A program made the position numbers and the translations under genes. From Neokomagataea thailandica NBRC 106555 (GTDB lineage Bacteria > Pseudomonadota > Alphaproteobacteria > Acetobacterales > Acetobacteraceae), in the NCBI RefSeq assembly GCF_001598495.1, contig NZ_BCZB01000013.1, positions 1 to 64,000 on the forward strand: a DNA stretch of 64,000 bases. Direction: 5' to 3'. Positions 10,140 through 19,795 of this stretch are shown in pieces; the stretch's first letter is position 1, and every line of letters begins with the position of its first letter. The notes under the pieces are model-generated. The model saw only the letters and a program-made list of their open reading frames with translations, had not been told where the DNA came from and searched no databases.

Positions 10140-11045
10140 ATGGCAGAGATCACAGCAGCCCTAGTCCGCGAACTGCGCGAAAAGACCGGCGCAGGCATGA
10201 TGGATTGCAAAAAGGCTCTTAAAGAAGCCGCTGGTGACATGGAAGCCGCTGTTGACTGGCTTCGTAAGAAGGGCCTCTCTCAGGCTGCTAAGAAGTCTGG
10301 CCGTACGGCAGCTGAAGGCCTGGTAGGCGTTGCGTCTGAAAAGAACCGCGCTGCTATGGTTGAAGTGAACGCTGAGACGGACTTTGTCGGCCGTAACGAA
10401 GCGTTCCAACTGCTGGTTGAGCAGGTTGCACACGTAGCGCTGAAGGTTGGTGACGACCTCGAAGCGATCAAGGCGGCTACGGTTCCTTCAGGCCGTACGG
10501 TTGCTGACGAACTGACACATCTGATCGCAACGATCGGTGAAAACATGTCACTGCGTCGCGCTAAGGTTCTGGCGGTTTCTAGCGGTGTTGTTGCAAGCTA
10601 TGTTCATGGTGCGCTGCGCCCGGGCATCGGCAAGATCGGTGTGCTGGCTGCTCTGGAAGCGGAATCTGAAAACGACGCTCTGCTGACGCTGGGCCGTCAA
10701 ATCGGTATGCATGCTGCTGCAACGCGTCCGGCTGCTCTGGATGTTTCCAGCGTTGATGCTGACGCTCTTGAGCGTGAGCGCGCTGTTCTTGTTGAGCAAG
10801 CTCGTGCATCTGGTAAGCCAGAAGCAATCATCGACAAAATGGTTGATGGCCGTATCCGCAAGTTCTACGAAGAAGTTGTTCTTCTGGAGCAAGTTTGGGT
10901 GCATGACGGTGAAAGCCGCGTTGCTAAGGTTGTTGAAAAGGCTGGCGCTAAGCTGGTTGCTTTCGAGCGCTTCCACCTTGGTGAAGGCATCGAAAAGGAA
11001 GAAAGCGACTTTGCTGCTGAAGTGGCTGCTGCTGCTGGCAACTAA
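10140..11045 (+). CDS. tsf: Translation elongation factor Ts
   Basis: 301-residue guanine nucleotide exchange factor for EF-Tu. [20 protein letters not shown] at the N-terminus is the UBA-like start of EF-Ts, and [10 protein letters not shown] follows. The core [10 protein letters not shown] motif, which contacts EF-Tu, is present. The start is taken at 10140, not 10131, because MAEIT is the family start and a GAGAGA/GAGG ribosome binding site lies just upstream. The gene shares the C-ending codon bias of rpsB. It follows the intergenic hairpin and ends before a strong intrinsic terminator. Length is normal (about 280-310 residues). Confidence 0.97.
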   Translation: MAEITAALVRELREKTGAGMMDCKKALKEAAGDMEAAVDWLRKKGLSQAAKKSGRTAAEGLVGVASEKNRAAMVEVNAETDFVGRNEAFQLLVEQVAHVALKVGDDLEAIKAATVPSGRTVADELTHLIATIGENMSLRRAKVLAVSSGVVASYVHGALRPGIGKIGVLAALEAESENDALLTLGRQIGMHAAATRPAALDVSSVDADALERERAVLVEQARASGKPEAIIDKMVDGRIRKFYEEVVLLEQVWVHDGESRVAKVVEKAGAKLVAFERFHLGEGIEKEESDFAAEVAAAAGN

Positions 11046-11058
11046 AGGCGTATTGTGT

Positions 11059-11084
11059 CTGCCCGATTATGATGTATCGGGCAG
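11059..11084 (+). other. Hairpin downstream of tsf
   Basis: A perfect 8-bp stem, CTGCCCGA/TCGGGCAG, with a 10-base loop lies 13 bases after the tsf stop. No T-tract follows, so it is not a terminator by itself. It may protect the 3' end of the rpsB-tsf mRNA; the true terminator is 30 bases further on. Confidence 0.5.
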
Positions 11085-11114
11085 AACGAAGGCTTATTCT
11101 TCGTGTATGCTGAA

Positions 11115-11149
11115 AACTCCCACATGGTATTCATGTGGGAGTTTTTTTA
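11115..11149 (+). terminator. Intrinsic terminator of rpsB-tsf
   Basis: A perfect 12-bp stem (AACTCCCACATG with its complement) around a GTATT loop is followed immediately by a T-run. It lies 69 bp after the tsf stop and just before recO, a textbook Rho-independent terminator for a highly expressed operon. Confidence 0.92.
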
Positions 11150-11163
11150 TGGAGTGACGGCGT

Positions 11164-11922
11164 GTGAAGGAATGGCAGGAAGCGGGTTTGGTGCTCTCTG
11201 TATGTCCTTATGGGGAGGGGAGCATTTTGGTTCATCTCTTCACGGAAGAACACGGCGTGGTGCACGGCATTGTGCGTGGTGGTGGGGCACGGCGGAATGC
11301 GGCAACGTGGCAGGTTGGTAATCTGGTCATGGTGCAGTGGAAGGCGCGATTAACAGGGCAGTTGGGTTCTGTGGCCGGTGAGTTGGTGCAGAGTGTTGCG
11401 GCGCGCTGTTTGGATTATCCGGTGGCGCTTTCCATGTTAAGCAGTGCGTGTGCTGTTGCGGATGGTGCATTGCCGCAGGATGAGGCGCATCCTGAAGTGT
11501 TTATGCGTTTGGTACGTTTATTGACGTTGATTGGTGTTGCGCCTGAACCGCCACCAATGGCGGCGTATTTGCGGTGGGAAGCGTGTCTCTTATCCGCTTT
11601 GGGCTACGGCTTGGATTTGCGGGTTTGTGCGGTGACGGGTACGCGTGAGGGGTTGGAGTATGTTTCTCCGAAAACTGGGCGTGCTGTCTCGGTTGAGGGG
11701 GCGGGTGAATGGCGTGATCGTTTATTGCCGTTGCCGTCGTTATTTTTGGATGAAGATCTCGAAGGTGCGCGTGATGAATGGTGCGCTGGGATTGATCTGA
11801 CAGGGTATTTTTTAGAGCGCTGGGTGTTTGGGGTGCGGCATAAGGGGATGCCGTTAGCGCGGGGGTATTTGAGGGAACGTTTATCGGTTCCGCTCGGTAG
11901 TACTGAAGATGATGCGGAATGA
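11164..11922 (+). CDS. recO: DNA repair protein RecO
   Basis: 252-residue RecFOR-pathway protein that anneals single strands and helps load RecA onto SSB-coated DNA. The N-terminal OB fold is recognisable from EAGLVLSVCPYGEGSILVHLFTEEHG, here quoted as EAGLVLSV and YGEGSILVHLFTEEHG, followed by GGGARRNAATWQVGN. An alpha-helical region with a cysteine-containing segment (LDLRVCAVTGT) follows. The start codon is GTG at 11164, preceded by GGAG at 11151-11154; no ATG start fits the family's N-terminus better. The gene begins directly after the tsf terminator, so it must have its own promoter or depend on read-through. parC follows after 173 bp on the same strand. Confidence 0.9.
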   Translation: MKEWQEAGLVLSVCPYGEGSILVHLFTEEHGVVHGIVRGGGARRNAATWQVGNLVMVQWKARLTGQLGSVAGELVQSVAARCLDYPVALSMLSSACAVADGALPQDEAHPEVFMRLVRLLTLIGVAPEPPPMAAYLRWEACLLSALGYGLDLRVCAVTGTREGLEYVSPKTGRAVSVEGAGEWRDRLLPLPSLFLDEDLEGARDEWCAGIDLTGYFLERWVFGVRHKGMPLARGYLRERLSVPLGSTEDDAE

Positions 11923-12095
11923 GATGGCCGTATTCATAGCTAGAATGTGTTATTGGGCAGTATGAAGCGGCAGAAAAAAGTGGATGTTTTCTTTTTTCTG
12001 CGCAGGCAGGTTAATAAACTACGTTAAGGCGTTTTGAGAGCGCTGGACAGATGGGCGGTGCAGTGTCTAAGTCCTGCGTAAACGAAGGAGTGGGC

Positions 12096-14303
12096 ATGGG
12101 CACGGATCTGGCTGGTCATATTGAAGATACGCGTTTCGCTGAGGCTTTGAGCGAGCGTTATATTGCGTATGCCATGTCCACTATCATGTCTCGATCGCTG
12201 CCGGATGTGCGCGATGGGTTGAAGCCGGTACATCGGCGCTTGTTGTATGCTATGCAGCAATTGAAGCTTGACCCATCTTCGGGTTTTAAGAAATGCGCCC
12301 GTGTTGTTGGTGACGTGATCGGTAAGTTTCACCCGCATGGTGATGCTTCGGTTTATGACGCATTGGTGCGCCTCGCGCAGGATTTCGCGGTGCGTTATCC
12401 GTTGGTAGAGGGGCAAGGCAATTTTGGTTCCGTCGACGGTGATGGTGCGGCGGCCATGCGTTATACGGAAAGCCGCCTGACGGAAGTTGCGTGGACGTTG
12501 CTGGATGGGTTGGCCGATGATGCCGTGGACTTCCGCGCGACGTATGACAACGAAGATCATGAGCCGGTTGTGCTCTCCGGTACGTTCCCGAATTTGCTGG
12601 CCAATGGTGCTGCGGGTATTGCCGTAGGGATGGCGACGAGTATTCCGCCCCATAATGCTGCGGAAGTCTGCCGTGCTGCGAAGCTTTTGATTGAGAAGCC
12701 TGATGCTGAGGTGGCCGAACTGGTTGGGCTGATGCCGGGGCCGGACTTTCCGACGGGTGGTATTCTGGTAGAAGATCAGGATGCGATTATCCGGGCGTAT
12801 GAGACGGGCCGTGGTAGTTTTCGTACGCGTGCGCGCTGGGCTGTGGAGCAAGGGCGCTTTGGTACGTGGACGATTGTGGTTACGGAAATTCCGTATCAGG
12901 TGCAGAAATCACGTCTTATTGAGCAAATCGCACAGCAGATGGATGAGAAGAAGCTGCCATTGCTGGGTGATGTGCGCGATGAAAGTACGACGGATATTCG
13001 GCTGGTTTTAGAGCCGAAGAATAAGACGGTTGATCCTGATCTTCTGATGGAGACGCTGTTTCGCAATACGGCGTTAGAAAACCGTTTTAGCCTGAATATG
13101 AATGTGTTGGGTGGAGATCGGGTGCCGGGGGTTTTGTCCCTCAAGCAGGTTTTGCGGGCATGGTTGGACCATGTGCATGAGGTTTTGGTCCGGCGTTCTA
13201 ATCATCGCTTGGCGGCAGTTTTGCGCCGCTTGGAGATTTTGGAAGGGTTCCTTGCGGTTTATTTGAATCTGGATGAGGTGATCCGGATTATCCGTGAGGA
13301 AGATCATCCTAAGGCTGCGTTGATGGAGACGTTTAGTCTGAGCGATATTCAGGCTGAATCTGTTTTGAATATGCGTTTGCGGTCTCTGCGACGTTTGGAA
13401 GAAATGGAGATCCGCAAGGAGCGGGACAAGCTTGATGATGAGCGGCGCTCACTGGAAACATTGCTGGGATCAGAAAAACGTCGTTGGACGCGTATTGGCC
13501 GTGATCTGGACGCAACGATTAAGAAGTTTGGTGCGGGGGCCTTAGGAGATCGGCGTACGACGATTTCTGAGCCGCCGAAAGCGATTGATTTGTCGGTTGC
13601 GTTTGAGGTGGATCGTGAGCCGTTGACCGTGCTTCTGTCTCGTGAGGGATGGATACGGGCGATGAAGGGCCATAATCTTGATCCGGCGGGGCATCGCTTT
13701 AAGGAAGGTGATGATGCTGGTGTCAGTGTGGAATGTCAGAGTACGGAGCGGCTGTGCCTGATTGCCTCTGGCGGTAAGGCCTTTACGCTGAAAGCGGCGG
13801 ATTTGCCGCGTGGGCGCGGGTTTGGTCAGCCCGTGCGGACGCTTTTGGACATTCCGCAAGAAGATCGCATTATTGCGATGTTTGCGGTGCGTGACGATGG
13901 CAAGCGTTTGATTGCGTCCGCGCATGGGCGCGGCATGATCGTGGCCGATAGCACGATGGTGGCCGAGAAACGAACGGGCAAACAGGTCTTTAACATTAAG
14001 CCCGGTGAGGCTGTCTTTGCGTGTATGGAAGCTGTTGGCACGCATGTTTTGACGTTGGGTGAAAACAAGCGTGCGCTGATTTTCCCGATGGAGCAGCTAC
14101 CGGAAATGAGCCGTGGTGCTGGTGTTGCGCTTCAGAAATTGGGTGAATTTACGCTTCGCGATATTCGGACGTTCACCATGGCTGATGGGCTGGTTTGGCA
14201 AGAGGGGCAGCGTGCGCGGAGTGCATCTGATCTCTCCGTATGGGAAGCGCGGCGTGGTGCGCTGGGTAAGGCGGCTGCGCAGTGGATGCTGCGGAAGGGG
14301 TGA
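12096..14303 (+). CDS. parC: DNA topoisomerase IV subunit A
   Basis: 735-residue type IIA topoisomerase subunit that, with ParE, decatenates chromosomes. AMSTIMSRSLPDVRDGLKP marks the GyrA/ParC N-terminus. The active-site tyrosine is Tyr123 in AAAMRYTESRLT, and the C-terminal domain lacks a GyrA box, with a length closer to ParC than GyrA. The start at 12096 has a strong GAAGGAG site at 12084-12090; the frame is open from 12051 but lacks a comparable site. In the quinolone-resistance-determining region (HPHGDASVYDAL) the usual serine position is Ala84. Gene order after recO is recO-parC, common in this family. Confidence 0.93.
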   Translation: MGTDLAGHIEDTRFAEALSERYIAYAMSTIMSRSLPDVRDGLKPVHRRLLYAMQQLKLDPSSGFKKCARVVGDVIGKFHPHGDASVYDALVRLAQDFAVRYPLVEGQGNFGSVDGDGAAAMRYTESRLTEVAWTLLDGLADDAVDFRATYDNEDHEPVVLSGTFPNLLANGAAGIAVGMATSIPPHNAAEVCRAAKLLIEKPDAEVAELVGLMPGPDFPTGGILVEDQDAIIRAYETGRGSFRTRARWAVEQGRFGTWTIVVTEIPYQVQKSRLIEQIAQQMDEKKLPLLGDVRDESTTDIRLVLEPKNKTVDPDLLMETLFRNTALENRFSLNMNVLGGDRVPGVLSLKQVLRAWLDHVHEVLVRRSNHRLAAVLRRLEILEGFLAVYLNLDEVIRIIREEDHPKAALMETFSLSDIQAESVLNMRLRSLRRLEEMEIRKERDKLDDERRSLETLLGSEKRRWTRIGRDLDATIKKFGAGALGDRRTTISEPPKAIDLSVAFEVDREPLTVLLSREGWIRAMKGHNLDPAGHRFKEGDDAGVSVECQSTERLCLIASGGKAFTLKAADLPRGRGFGQPVRTLLDIPQEDRIIAMFAVRDDGKRLIASAHGRGMIVADSTMVAEKRTGKQVFNIKPGEAVFACMEAVGTHVLTLGENKRALIFPMEQLPEMSRGAGVALQKLGEFTLRDIRTFTMADGLVWQEGQRARSASDLSVWEARRGALGKAAAQWMLRKG

Positions 14304-14403
14304 TTGGGGCCATCGTATTTGACGGTGCGTGATGTGAGCGGGGGTGCGAGCGTGAAGCGTTTGCTGAGCCGTATGGAATGATCACTGTGAGCGAGGAAAA
14401 AGC

Positions 14404-15648
14404 ATGGATACGATTAGTCTACTCGCTCTGCTTTTAACGTGCGCAGCCGGTTTGAGCATTTTTAATTATCACACCGTTCGTCTTCCCATGACGATTGGGG
14501 TGCTTGTTTTTTCATTATTGGCCTCTGTGTTTATGATGGCCCTGAATGTGCTGTTCCCCTCTTATGATTTTCAGGCCCTGCCACGATCTGTTCTCGGAGC
14601 CATAAATCTTCCAGTGGCATTGCTGAATGGCGTTTTGTCGTTGCTGCTGTTTGCTGGGGCTATGCAGGTTGATGTTGGGCATTTGCGGGCAAAATGCGCT
14701 TCAGTGGCGGCGCTTTCTGTTTTAGGGACGGGGTTGGCTGTAGCTTTTCTGGCTATTGTGGCGTGGTATGTTTTCTCTTTGTTAGGCCACGACATTCCTT
14801 TTTCTTGGTGCGTTGTGTTGGGAGCTATTTTGGCACCGACAGACCCGGTATCCGTCGTTGGCATGTTGAAACGTTTGGGGCTGCCAGGGCCAATACAGGC
14901 TGTGTTTGCTGGTGAGAGTTTGTTTAATGATGGTGTGGGCGTTGTTATCTTCGGTGTGATGATTGGGGTGGCAACGGGAAATAGTCATGGGGTGATGTTC
15001 TCGGAGATTGCTTGGAGTTTTTGTCGAGAAGCGCTCGGTGGCGGTGTTGTGGGAGCATTGACGGGCTGGGTCGCTCTTCATGTGCTGAAGAAGCAACGAG
15101 ATGCATATATTGACCTGTTGACATCGCTCGCTTTAGCGACGGGAACGTTCAGTATTGCCAATCAGTGTGGCATGTCTGGCGCTATTGCCGTTGTTGTTGC
15201 TGGGCTGTGTTTTGGGAGTAGTGGCAGTCAGTCTGTTTTTGATGATACGTCGCGCAAGGAGCTTGATGTTGCTTGGGCATTGATTGACGAGATATTGAAT
15301 GTTCTCTTGTTCATGATTATGGGCTTTGAGATCCTCGACATTACGCCGTGCTTCTTTGCGATATTGGCTACTCTTTTTATAATCCCGCTCTCAATTGTTG
15401 TGCGCGCATTGAGTGTATTTTTTTCGACTTTGCCTGTTCATTTGCGGCAATGGGAACGGGGGCGTGTGTTGAGTATCCTGACTTGGGGTGGGTTACGGGG
15501 TGGGATCTCTGTCTCTCTTGCTCTTGGCTTGCCGTCTGGAGATTTGCGCGACCTGCTCTTGCCTATTTCTTATGGTGTGGTGGTGTTCACCATTATTGTG
15601 CAGGGATTAACCATGGAGCGTGTTGCTCGGGTATTTTATTCAGCATAA
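14404..15648 (+). CDS. CPA1-family sodium/proton antiporter
   Basis: 414-residue inner-membrane protein with about 11-12 hydrophobic segments. The CPA1/NhaP signature is clear: ILAPTDPVSVVGMLKRLG in the core, then AGESLFNDGVGVVIFG with the paired Asn-Asp expected to bind the cation, and a late LTWGGLRGGISVSLALGLP segment. It should exchange Na+ or K+ for protons and help pH or salt tolerance; exact ion choice cannot be read from sequence. It is shorter than plant or animal NHE proteins and has no long cytoplasmic tail. It stands alone: parC lies 100 bp upstream on the same strand and bpt is convergent downstream. Confidence 0.87.
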   Translation: MDTISLLALLLTCAAGLSIFNYHTVRLPMTIGVLVFSLLASVFMMALNVLFPSYDFQALPRSVLGAINLPVALLNGVLSLLLFAGAMQVDVGHLRAKCASVAALSVLGTGLAVAFLAIVAWYVFSLLGHDIPFSWCVVLGAILAPTDPVSVVGMLKRLGLPGPIQAVFAGESLFNDGVGVVIFGVMIGVATGNSHGVMFSEIAWSFCREALGGGVVGALTGWVALHVLKKQRDAYIDLLTSLALATGTFSIANQCGMSGAIAVVVAGLCFGSSGSQSVFDDTSRKELDVAWALIDEILNVLLFMIMGFEILDITPCFFAILATLFIIPLSIVVRALSVFFSTLPVHLRQWERGRVLSILTWGGLRGGISVSLALGLPSGDLRDLLLPISYGVVVFTIIVQGLTMERVARVFYSA

Positions 15649-15687
15649 ATTTTATGTATAGATAATTTTTATTATAATAAAATAAGT

Positions 15688-16401
15688 CTATTCAGGCGGT
15701 AATAGTTCCCAGTGTCCGTTATAAAACACTTCTGCGGGACGGAAGCGGGCTTTATAGGCCATTTTTATGCTACCGGGTACGTAATAGCCGAGGTAAAGCT
15801 GGGGGAGGCCGATCTGGCGGGTGTGTTGGATGAGCCAGAGGATGGAGTATGTCCCCCATGAGTGTGCGTGGGGTTCGGGCTCATAAAAGGTGTAGACGGC
15901 GGACAGGCCGTCTGACAGGGCGTCAATAAGGCTAACGCAGATGAGTGCGGCGGTATCATCACGGAATTCAACGACATAGGTTGTGACGGGGGTATGCGCG
16001 ATCATGGCCGCGTAATCATCCCATGACATGGTCACCATTTCGCCTTCCGCGTGGCGGGCGTTTTGGTAGCGTTGGAACAGCAGAAACTGCTCCTCCGTGG
16101 GGAGTGGTGGATGAAGTGTGACGCTGAGGTTGGGGTGGCGCCGCCAGATGCGCTGTTGTGTGCGTGATGGCTGGAACTGCGCCACGGGTAAGCGCAGGGA
16201 CATGCAGGCGCGGCATGTGGCGCAGGCGGGAGTATAGGCCATGGAATGACTGCGCCGAAAGCCTGCTTGGGCGAGGCGGTCATGAATAATATCTGCGTCT
16301 TGGCCGCCTAACGCGGTGATGAGCTTACGTTCTAGACGTTCGGGCAGGTACGGGCACGGGGCCGGATCCGTTGTATAGAAAAGCTGCGGCCTGTGTTGCA
16401 C
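15688..16401 (-). CDS. bpt: Aspartate/glutamate leucyltransferase (arginyltransferase family)
   Basis: 237-residue aminoacyl-tRNA protein transferase of the ATE/Bpt family, which adds leucine to N-terminal Asp or Glu to feed the N-end-rule/ClpS-ClpAP pathway. The conserved cysteine cluster YTPACATCRACMSLRLPV near residues 55-72, SWDDYAAMI and the C-terminal YLGYYVPGSIKMAYKARFRP block are family hallmarks. Length fits bacterial Bpt (about 240-250). It is convergent with the antiporter gene and divergent from cls. Assigning Leu rather than Arg as the amino acid rests on bacterial family membership, not on a residue I can point to. Confidence 0.9.
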   Translation of the reverse strand: MQHRPQLFYTTDPAPCPYLPERLERKLITALGGQDADIIHDRLAQAGFRRSHSMAYTPACATCRACMSLRLPVAQFQPSRTQQRIWRRHPNLSVTLHPPLPTEEQFLLFQRYQNARHAEGEMVTMSWDDYAAMIAHTPVTTYVVEFRDDTAALICVSLIDALSDGLSAVYTFYEPEPHAHSWGTYSILWLIQHTRQIGLPQLYLGYYVPGSIKMAYKARFRPAEVFYNGHWELLPPE

Positions 16402-16528
16402 CGTTGGGTCTGTCCTGCTGCAAATACCGTGTCATGCTAGCGTAATAATATGAGTTGTGCATCCTTGTTCTGACTGACGCGCTTGTACATGGTCAGATTG
16501 GATGATTGAGTTAAGCAATGGAGCCTGC

Positions 16529-17953
16529 ATGAACCACGGGGGTGTGTTGTTAGAGTGGTGGAGGTGTTTCTATGCTGTGCTGCGGTGGGCTTTGCCGTTG
16601 GGCGTGACGGTGCATGCTTTAAGGCGCAAGCAGGATACGGCGGCGTGTACCGGGTGGATTGGTGTGTGCTGGATTGCGCCGGTTATTGGTACGATTTTGT
16701 ATATGATGTTCGGCATTAACCGTGTGCAGCGCCGGGCGCGGCGTTTGGTGGACGAGCATGCATGGGCAGGGCGTGAGACGCTGGCGCAATATCGGCATGT
16801 TGCACAAGGGAATATGGCGCATTTGGCGCGGATGTTGGGGCGTTTAACGGAGCGCCCGTTGATGCGTGGGAATGTTTTACGTGTTCTGCATGATGGGGAT
16901 CAGGCCTACCCTGTGATGTTGGAGGCGATTAACAACGCGCAGTCTTCTGTGGTGCTGTGCTCGTATATTTTCCGTGATGATAGGATCGGGCGGGATTTTG
17001 TTTGTGCTCTGATTGCTGCCAAGGCGCGTGGTGTTGTGATCCGGGTATTGGTGGATGGCATTGGGAGTGGGTATTTCCATTGCGGTGTGGCGCGGGCATT
17101 ACGTCGGGCTGGTATACCGTGCCGTCGCTTTATGCATTCTGTTTGGCCGTGGCGTATGCCGTTCATTAATCTACGAAACCACCGTAAAATCCTGATTATT
17201 GATGGGCGTTATGGCTTTATGGGCGGATTGAATATCGGCGCGGAGAATGTTTTGAACTTCAAGGCGAAGCTCCCGGTAGCGGACACGCATTTTGCTGTGC
17301 AGGGGCCTGTGGTGAGGCAACTTGCAGAAGCATTCGCGCGGGATTGGTCGTTCACGACGGGAGAAGAGCTGCATGGTGAAGCTTATTTCCCGCTTTTGAC
17401 CCCGCAAGGGGATATGCCCATGCGGGTTGTGACATCTGGGCCCGATGCGGATCTTGAAAAAATTGAATATGGCATGTTGCAGGCCATTACTTTGGCGCGA
17501 CGGAGTGTGCGTTTGATGACGCCGTATTTTGTGCCAGATGATCGGTTCTCAACGGTTCTGACACTGGCAGCGTTGCGTGGGGTGCAGGTTGATGTAGTGG
17601 TGCCGCGCAGTAGTAATCATGCGCTGATTGATTATGCACGTGATGCCAGCGTGCGACCATTTTTAGACGCAGGGTGTAGGATTTGGATGGCGGCTCCGCC
17701 GTTTAATCATTCTAAATTAATGGTTGTGGACGAGGAATGGAGTTTTGTTGGGAGCACGAATTTGGATGTGCGTTCCTTGCGACTGAATTTTGAGATTAAT
17801 CTTGAAGTCTATGATGAGGGGGTAGCGCAGGGCTTGGCGCAGTTCATTGATAGCCGCCCACGCCAGCGTTTGACGCATCATGATGTGGATCGGCGGCCAT
17901 TATGGATGCAGTTACGGAACTCTGCCTTACGGTTATTGATGCCTTATTTGTGA
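16529..17953 (+). CDS. cls: Cardiolipin synthase, phospholipase D type
   Basis: 474-residue membrane-anchored enzyme that condenses phosphatidylglycerol into cardiolipin. Two N-terminal hydrophobic segments (around WALPLGVTVHAL and GWIGVCWIAPVIGTILYMMF) are followed by two HKD motifs: NHRKILIIDG with FMGGLNIG, and NHSKLMVVDE with VGSTNLDVRSL. The ATG at 16529 is preferred because GGAG lies five bases upstream; the frame is open from an ATG at 16502. The product ends LRLLMPYL and is followed by a palindromic repeat. It is divergent from bpt. Phosphatidylserine synthase is an alternative PLD-family role, but the two N-terminal helices and length favour Cls. Confidence 0.9.
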   Translation: MNHGGVLLEWWRCFYAVLRWALPLGVTVHALRRKQDTAACTGWIGVCWIAPVIGTILYMMFGINRVQRRARRLVDEHAWAGRETLAQYRHVAQGNMAHLARMLGRLTERPLMRGNVLRVLHDGDQAYPVMLEAINNAQSSVVLCSYIFRDDRIGRDFVCALIAAKARGVVIRVLVDGIGSGYFHCGVARALRRAGIPCRRFMHSVWPWRMPFINLRNHRKILIIDGRYGFMGGLNIGAENVLNFKAKLPVADTHFAVQGPVVRQLAEAFARDWSFTTGEELHGEAYFPLLTPQGDMPMRVVTSGPDADLEKIEYGMLQAITLARRSVRLMTPYFVPDDRFSTVLTLAALRGVQVDVVVPRSSNHALIDYARDASVRPFLDAGCRIWMAAPPFNHSKLMVVDEEWSFVGSTNLDVRSLRLNFEINLEVYDEGVAQGLAQFIDSRPRQRLTHHDVDRRPLWMQLRNSALRLLMPYL

Positions 17954-17962
17954 GAGTGTTCT

Positions 17963-17983
17963 GTTTTTTCTGAAGAAAAAAAC
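17963..17983. repeat. Second copy of the TGAA-loop palindrome
   Basis: G-T6-C, TGAA, G-A7-C forms a near-perfect palindrome 10 bp after the cls stop. Loop and flanks resemble the palindrome at 5400-5423 between lolD and dnaE. It could act as a cls terminator, but the shared downstream text argues for a dispersed repeat. Confidence 0.5.
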
Positions 17984-18077
17984 GTCTGAAGGTTGGGGGA
18001 GAAACGGTTGAGTATGCATGTCCCATTTCGGTGCGTGGAGGCGTTCTGTTTTATTTGCCCCCACGGTGTTTAAACAT

Positions 18078-18713
18078 TTACGCGTGTTGGCGCAGGGTGA
18101 GGCAGATAGGGCGGTGATCGGACCCGAAGCGTGGGAGTGTTTTGGCCTCAATGCGTGAAAAGCCTTTAGCGAGGCAACGGTCCAAGCGCAGGGGCAGTTT
18201 GTTGAGCATATGATGGGTGCGTTCTCTGGGGCCGATATCTTGGAATCCGGGAAGGAAAACCGGTCCGACAATATTGAAGTCACCGATGATGAGGGCGTGT
18301 TTAGGAAGAATGTCGGCTGTTGTTTTGAGTTGGCGGCGGTTTAAAATTTGGCCGTGAGAGAGATGAACATTTGCAATTGAAAATATTTTAAAATCAATAA
18401 CTTGAGCATTTCTTCGTACAATGACGCCGCGTGGTAAGCGGTATAATGTAGGTTTGGTATGGACGGGCAGTCGGCTCCAATAAGCAGTGCCGTGGGCGCG
18501 GCCGGGTAAAGGTGTACGGTCGTAAGTGCCGCCGAGTTCATGTGGGAGGATATCTAATTCTGGACGGGCTTCTTGAAAGGTGACGATATCGGGGTTTTCA
18601 GCCCGGATAAGGGTGAGAATATCTGTGAGGGTAGCGCCGTTAGTGTGCAGGAGGTTCCAGCTTAGGATTTTGATGACGTTGCCTGATGTCAGTGAAGAGA
18701 CCGGGGAAATCAT
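18078..18713 (-). CDS. Endonuclease/exonuclease/phosphatase (EEP) family protein
   Basis: 211-residue protein with all the EEP-fold landmarks in order: ILSWNLLHTN (metal/Asn), FQEA (catalytic Glu), NVHLSHG (catalytic His region), IIGDFNIVG (Asp-x-Asn) and the final GSDHRPICL (Asp-His pair). The substrate could be DNA, phosphoinositide-like or other phosphodiesters; the sequence does not decide. There is no signal peptide, so it is probably cytoplasmic. The start ATG overlaps the stop of the upstream AI-2E permease gene by 4 bp (18710-18713), so the two are translationally coupled, an order common in this family. Confidence 0.85.
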   Translation of the reverse strand: MISPVSSLTSGNVIKILSWNLLHTNGATLTDILTLIRAENPDIVTFQEARPELDILPHELGGTYDRTPLPGRAHGTAYWSRLPVHTKPTLYRLPRGVIVRRNAQVIDFKIFSIANVHLSHGQILNRRQLKTTADILPKHALIIGDFNIVGPVFLPGFQDIGPRERTHHMLNKLPLRLDRCLAKGFSRIEAKTLPRFGSDHRPICLTLRQHA

Positions 18714-19795
18714 AATGGGGTATCCGTTGGTCGTTCAGGAATGAAAGCTAAGCGTGGGCTGGCAGATGCAGGATGGGCAAAGCGGCTGATGAGGGTGTAT
18801 CCGACGGCAAGGAGAACAGGGCCTAGGAAAATCCCTAAACCACCCAAGGCGATAACGCCTCCCAGCACGCCAATGACGGTTAAAAGATAAGGGAGTTGTG
18901 CGCCGCGGGCAATGAAGGCGGGGCGGATGAGGTGGTCCGCACCGGAAATGATGAGCACGCCCCAAGCCATGAGAAAGATACCGTCACCGAAGTGATGGGT
19001 TGCCATCAGCCATAGTGAGGCTGGAACCCATATAATGGGTGCACCTACGGGGAAAACAGCAATAAATGCTGCAATACCGCCAAGCAGTACGGGAGCGGGC
19101 ACGCCGCAGATCATAAAGCCAATACCGGTGAGAATACCTTGTATAATGGCGGTGCCCAACACGCCGTAGACTGTACCGCGAATAGTACGGCCGATCATGG
19201 AAATGAGATGGGGCGCGGCTAATGGGCCAGCGATGCGGTATGTGAGTGCGGATATGGTGTGGCCAAGCGCATCCCCACTGAGCCAGAGGAAAAACGCGAT
19301 GAAGAGTGCCATGGCCAGTTCGACGAGGCCGCTAGTGAGTTTGACCAGAATATTGAGCGTAATATGCGCAATTTGTCCGAAATAAGGGCGCAGGAGTTCG
19401 CTTATAGCGCCGACGTCATGGTTCAGCCTTGTCCAGATTTCGGTGAGGTGTGGGCCTATAATGGGGGCATGCGTAACCCAGCGTGGCGGGGGGCCGGAGG
19501 ATGCTGTGTTGCGGAGAAAGAGGTCCAGTTCGTTCACGAGGGAGGGTAAGTCGTTCAAGCCCGCAGATGTAAGGATGGCGAGGGGTACAATAATGGCGAT
19601 GGCACTGAGGGCCATCATGGTGACGGATGCAATCACTGGGCGGACATGGCTGCATAAGCGCCGATATACGGGCCAAGTGGTAAAGGTCAGGATGGCAGCC
19701 CACAAAATGGCCGAGAGAAAGGGCCATAAAATGATGCCGCAGCCATAGGCAATGCCAACGATCACACAGGCCAGAATAATCCGCTCAGTTTTCAT
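18710..19795 (-). CDS. AI-2E family transporter (PerM/YdiK-like permease)
   Basis: 361-residue polytopic membrane protein. Two helices come first (around IILACVIVGIAYGCGIILWPFL), then a soluble stretch and 5-6 more membrane segments. The family's C-terminal signature is recognisable in PVLLGGIAAFIAVFPVGAPIIW, split here as LLGGIAAFIAVFPVGAPII, and in GGLGIFLGPVLLAVGYTL. Members have been linked to autoinducer-2 export, Na+/H+ exchange or unknown transport, so no substrate is assigned. It is divergently oriented to sseA and translationally coupled to the EEP gene downstream. Confidence 0.87.
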   Translation of the reverse strand: MKTERIILACVIVGIAYGCGIILWPFLSAILWAAILTFTTWPVYRRLCSHVRPVIASVTMMALSAIAIIVPLAILTSAGLNDLPSLVNELDLFLRNTASSGPPPRWVTHAPIIGPHLTEIWTRLNHDVGAISELLRPYFGQIAHITLNILVKLTSGLVELAMALFIAFFLWLSGDALGHTISALTYRIAGPLAAPHLISMIGRTIRGTVYGVLGTAIIQGILTGIGFMICGVPAPVLLGGIAAFIAVFPVGAPIIWVPASLWLMATHHFGDGIFLMAWGVLIISGADHLIRPAFIARGAQLPYLLTVIGVLGGVIALGGLGIFLGPVLLAVGYTLISRFAHPASASPRLAFIPERPTDTPL

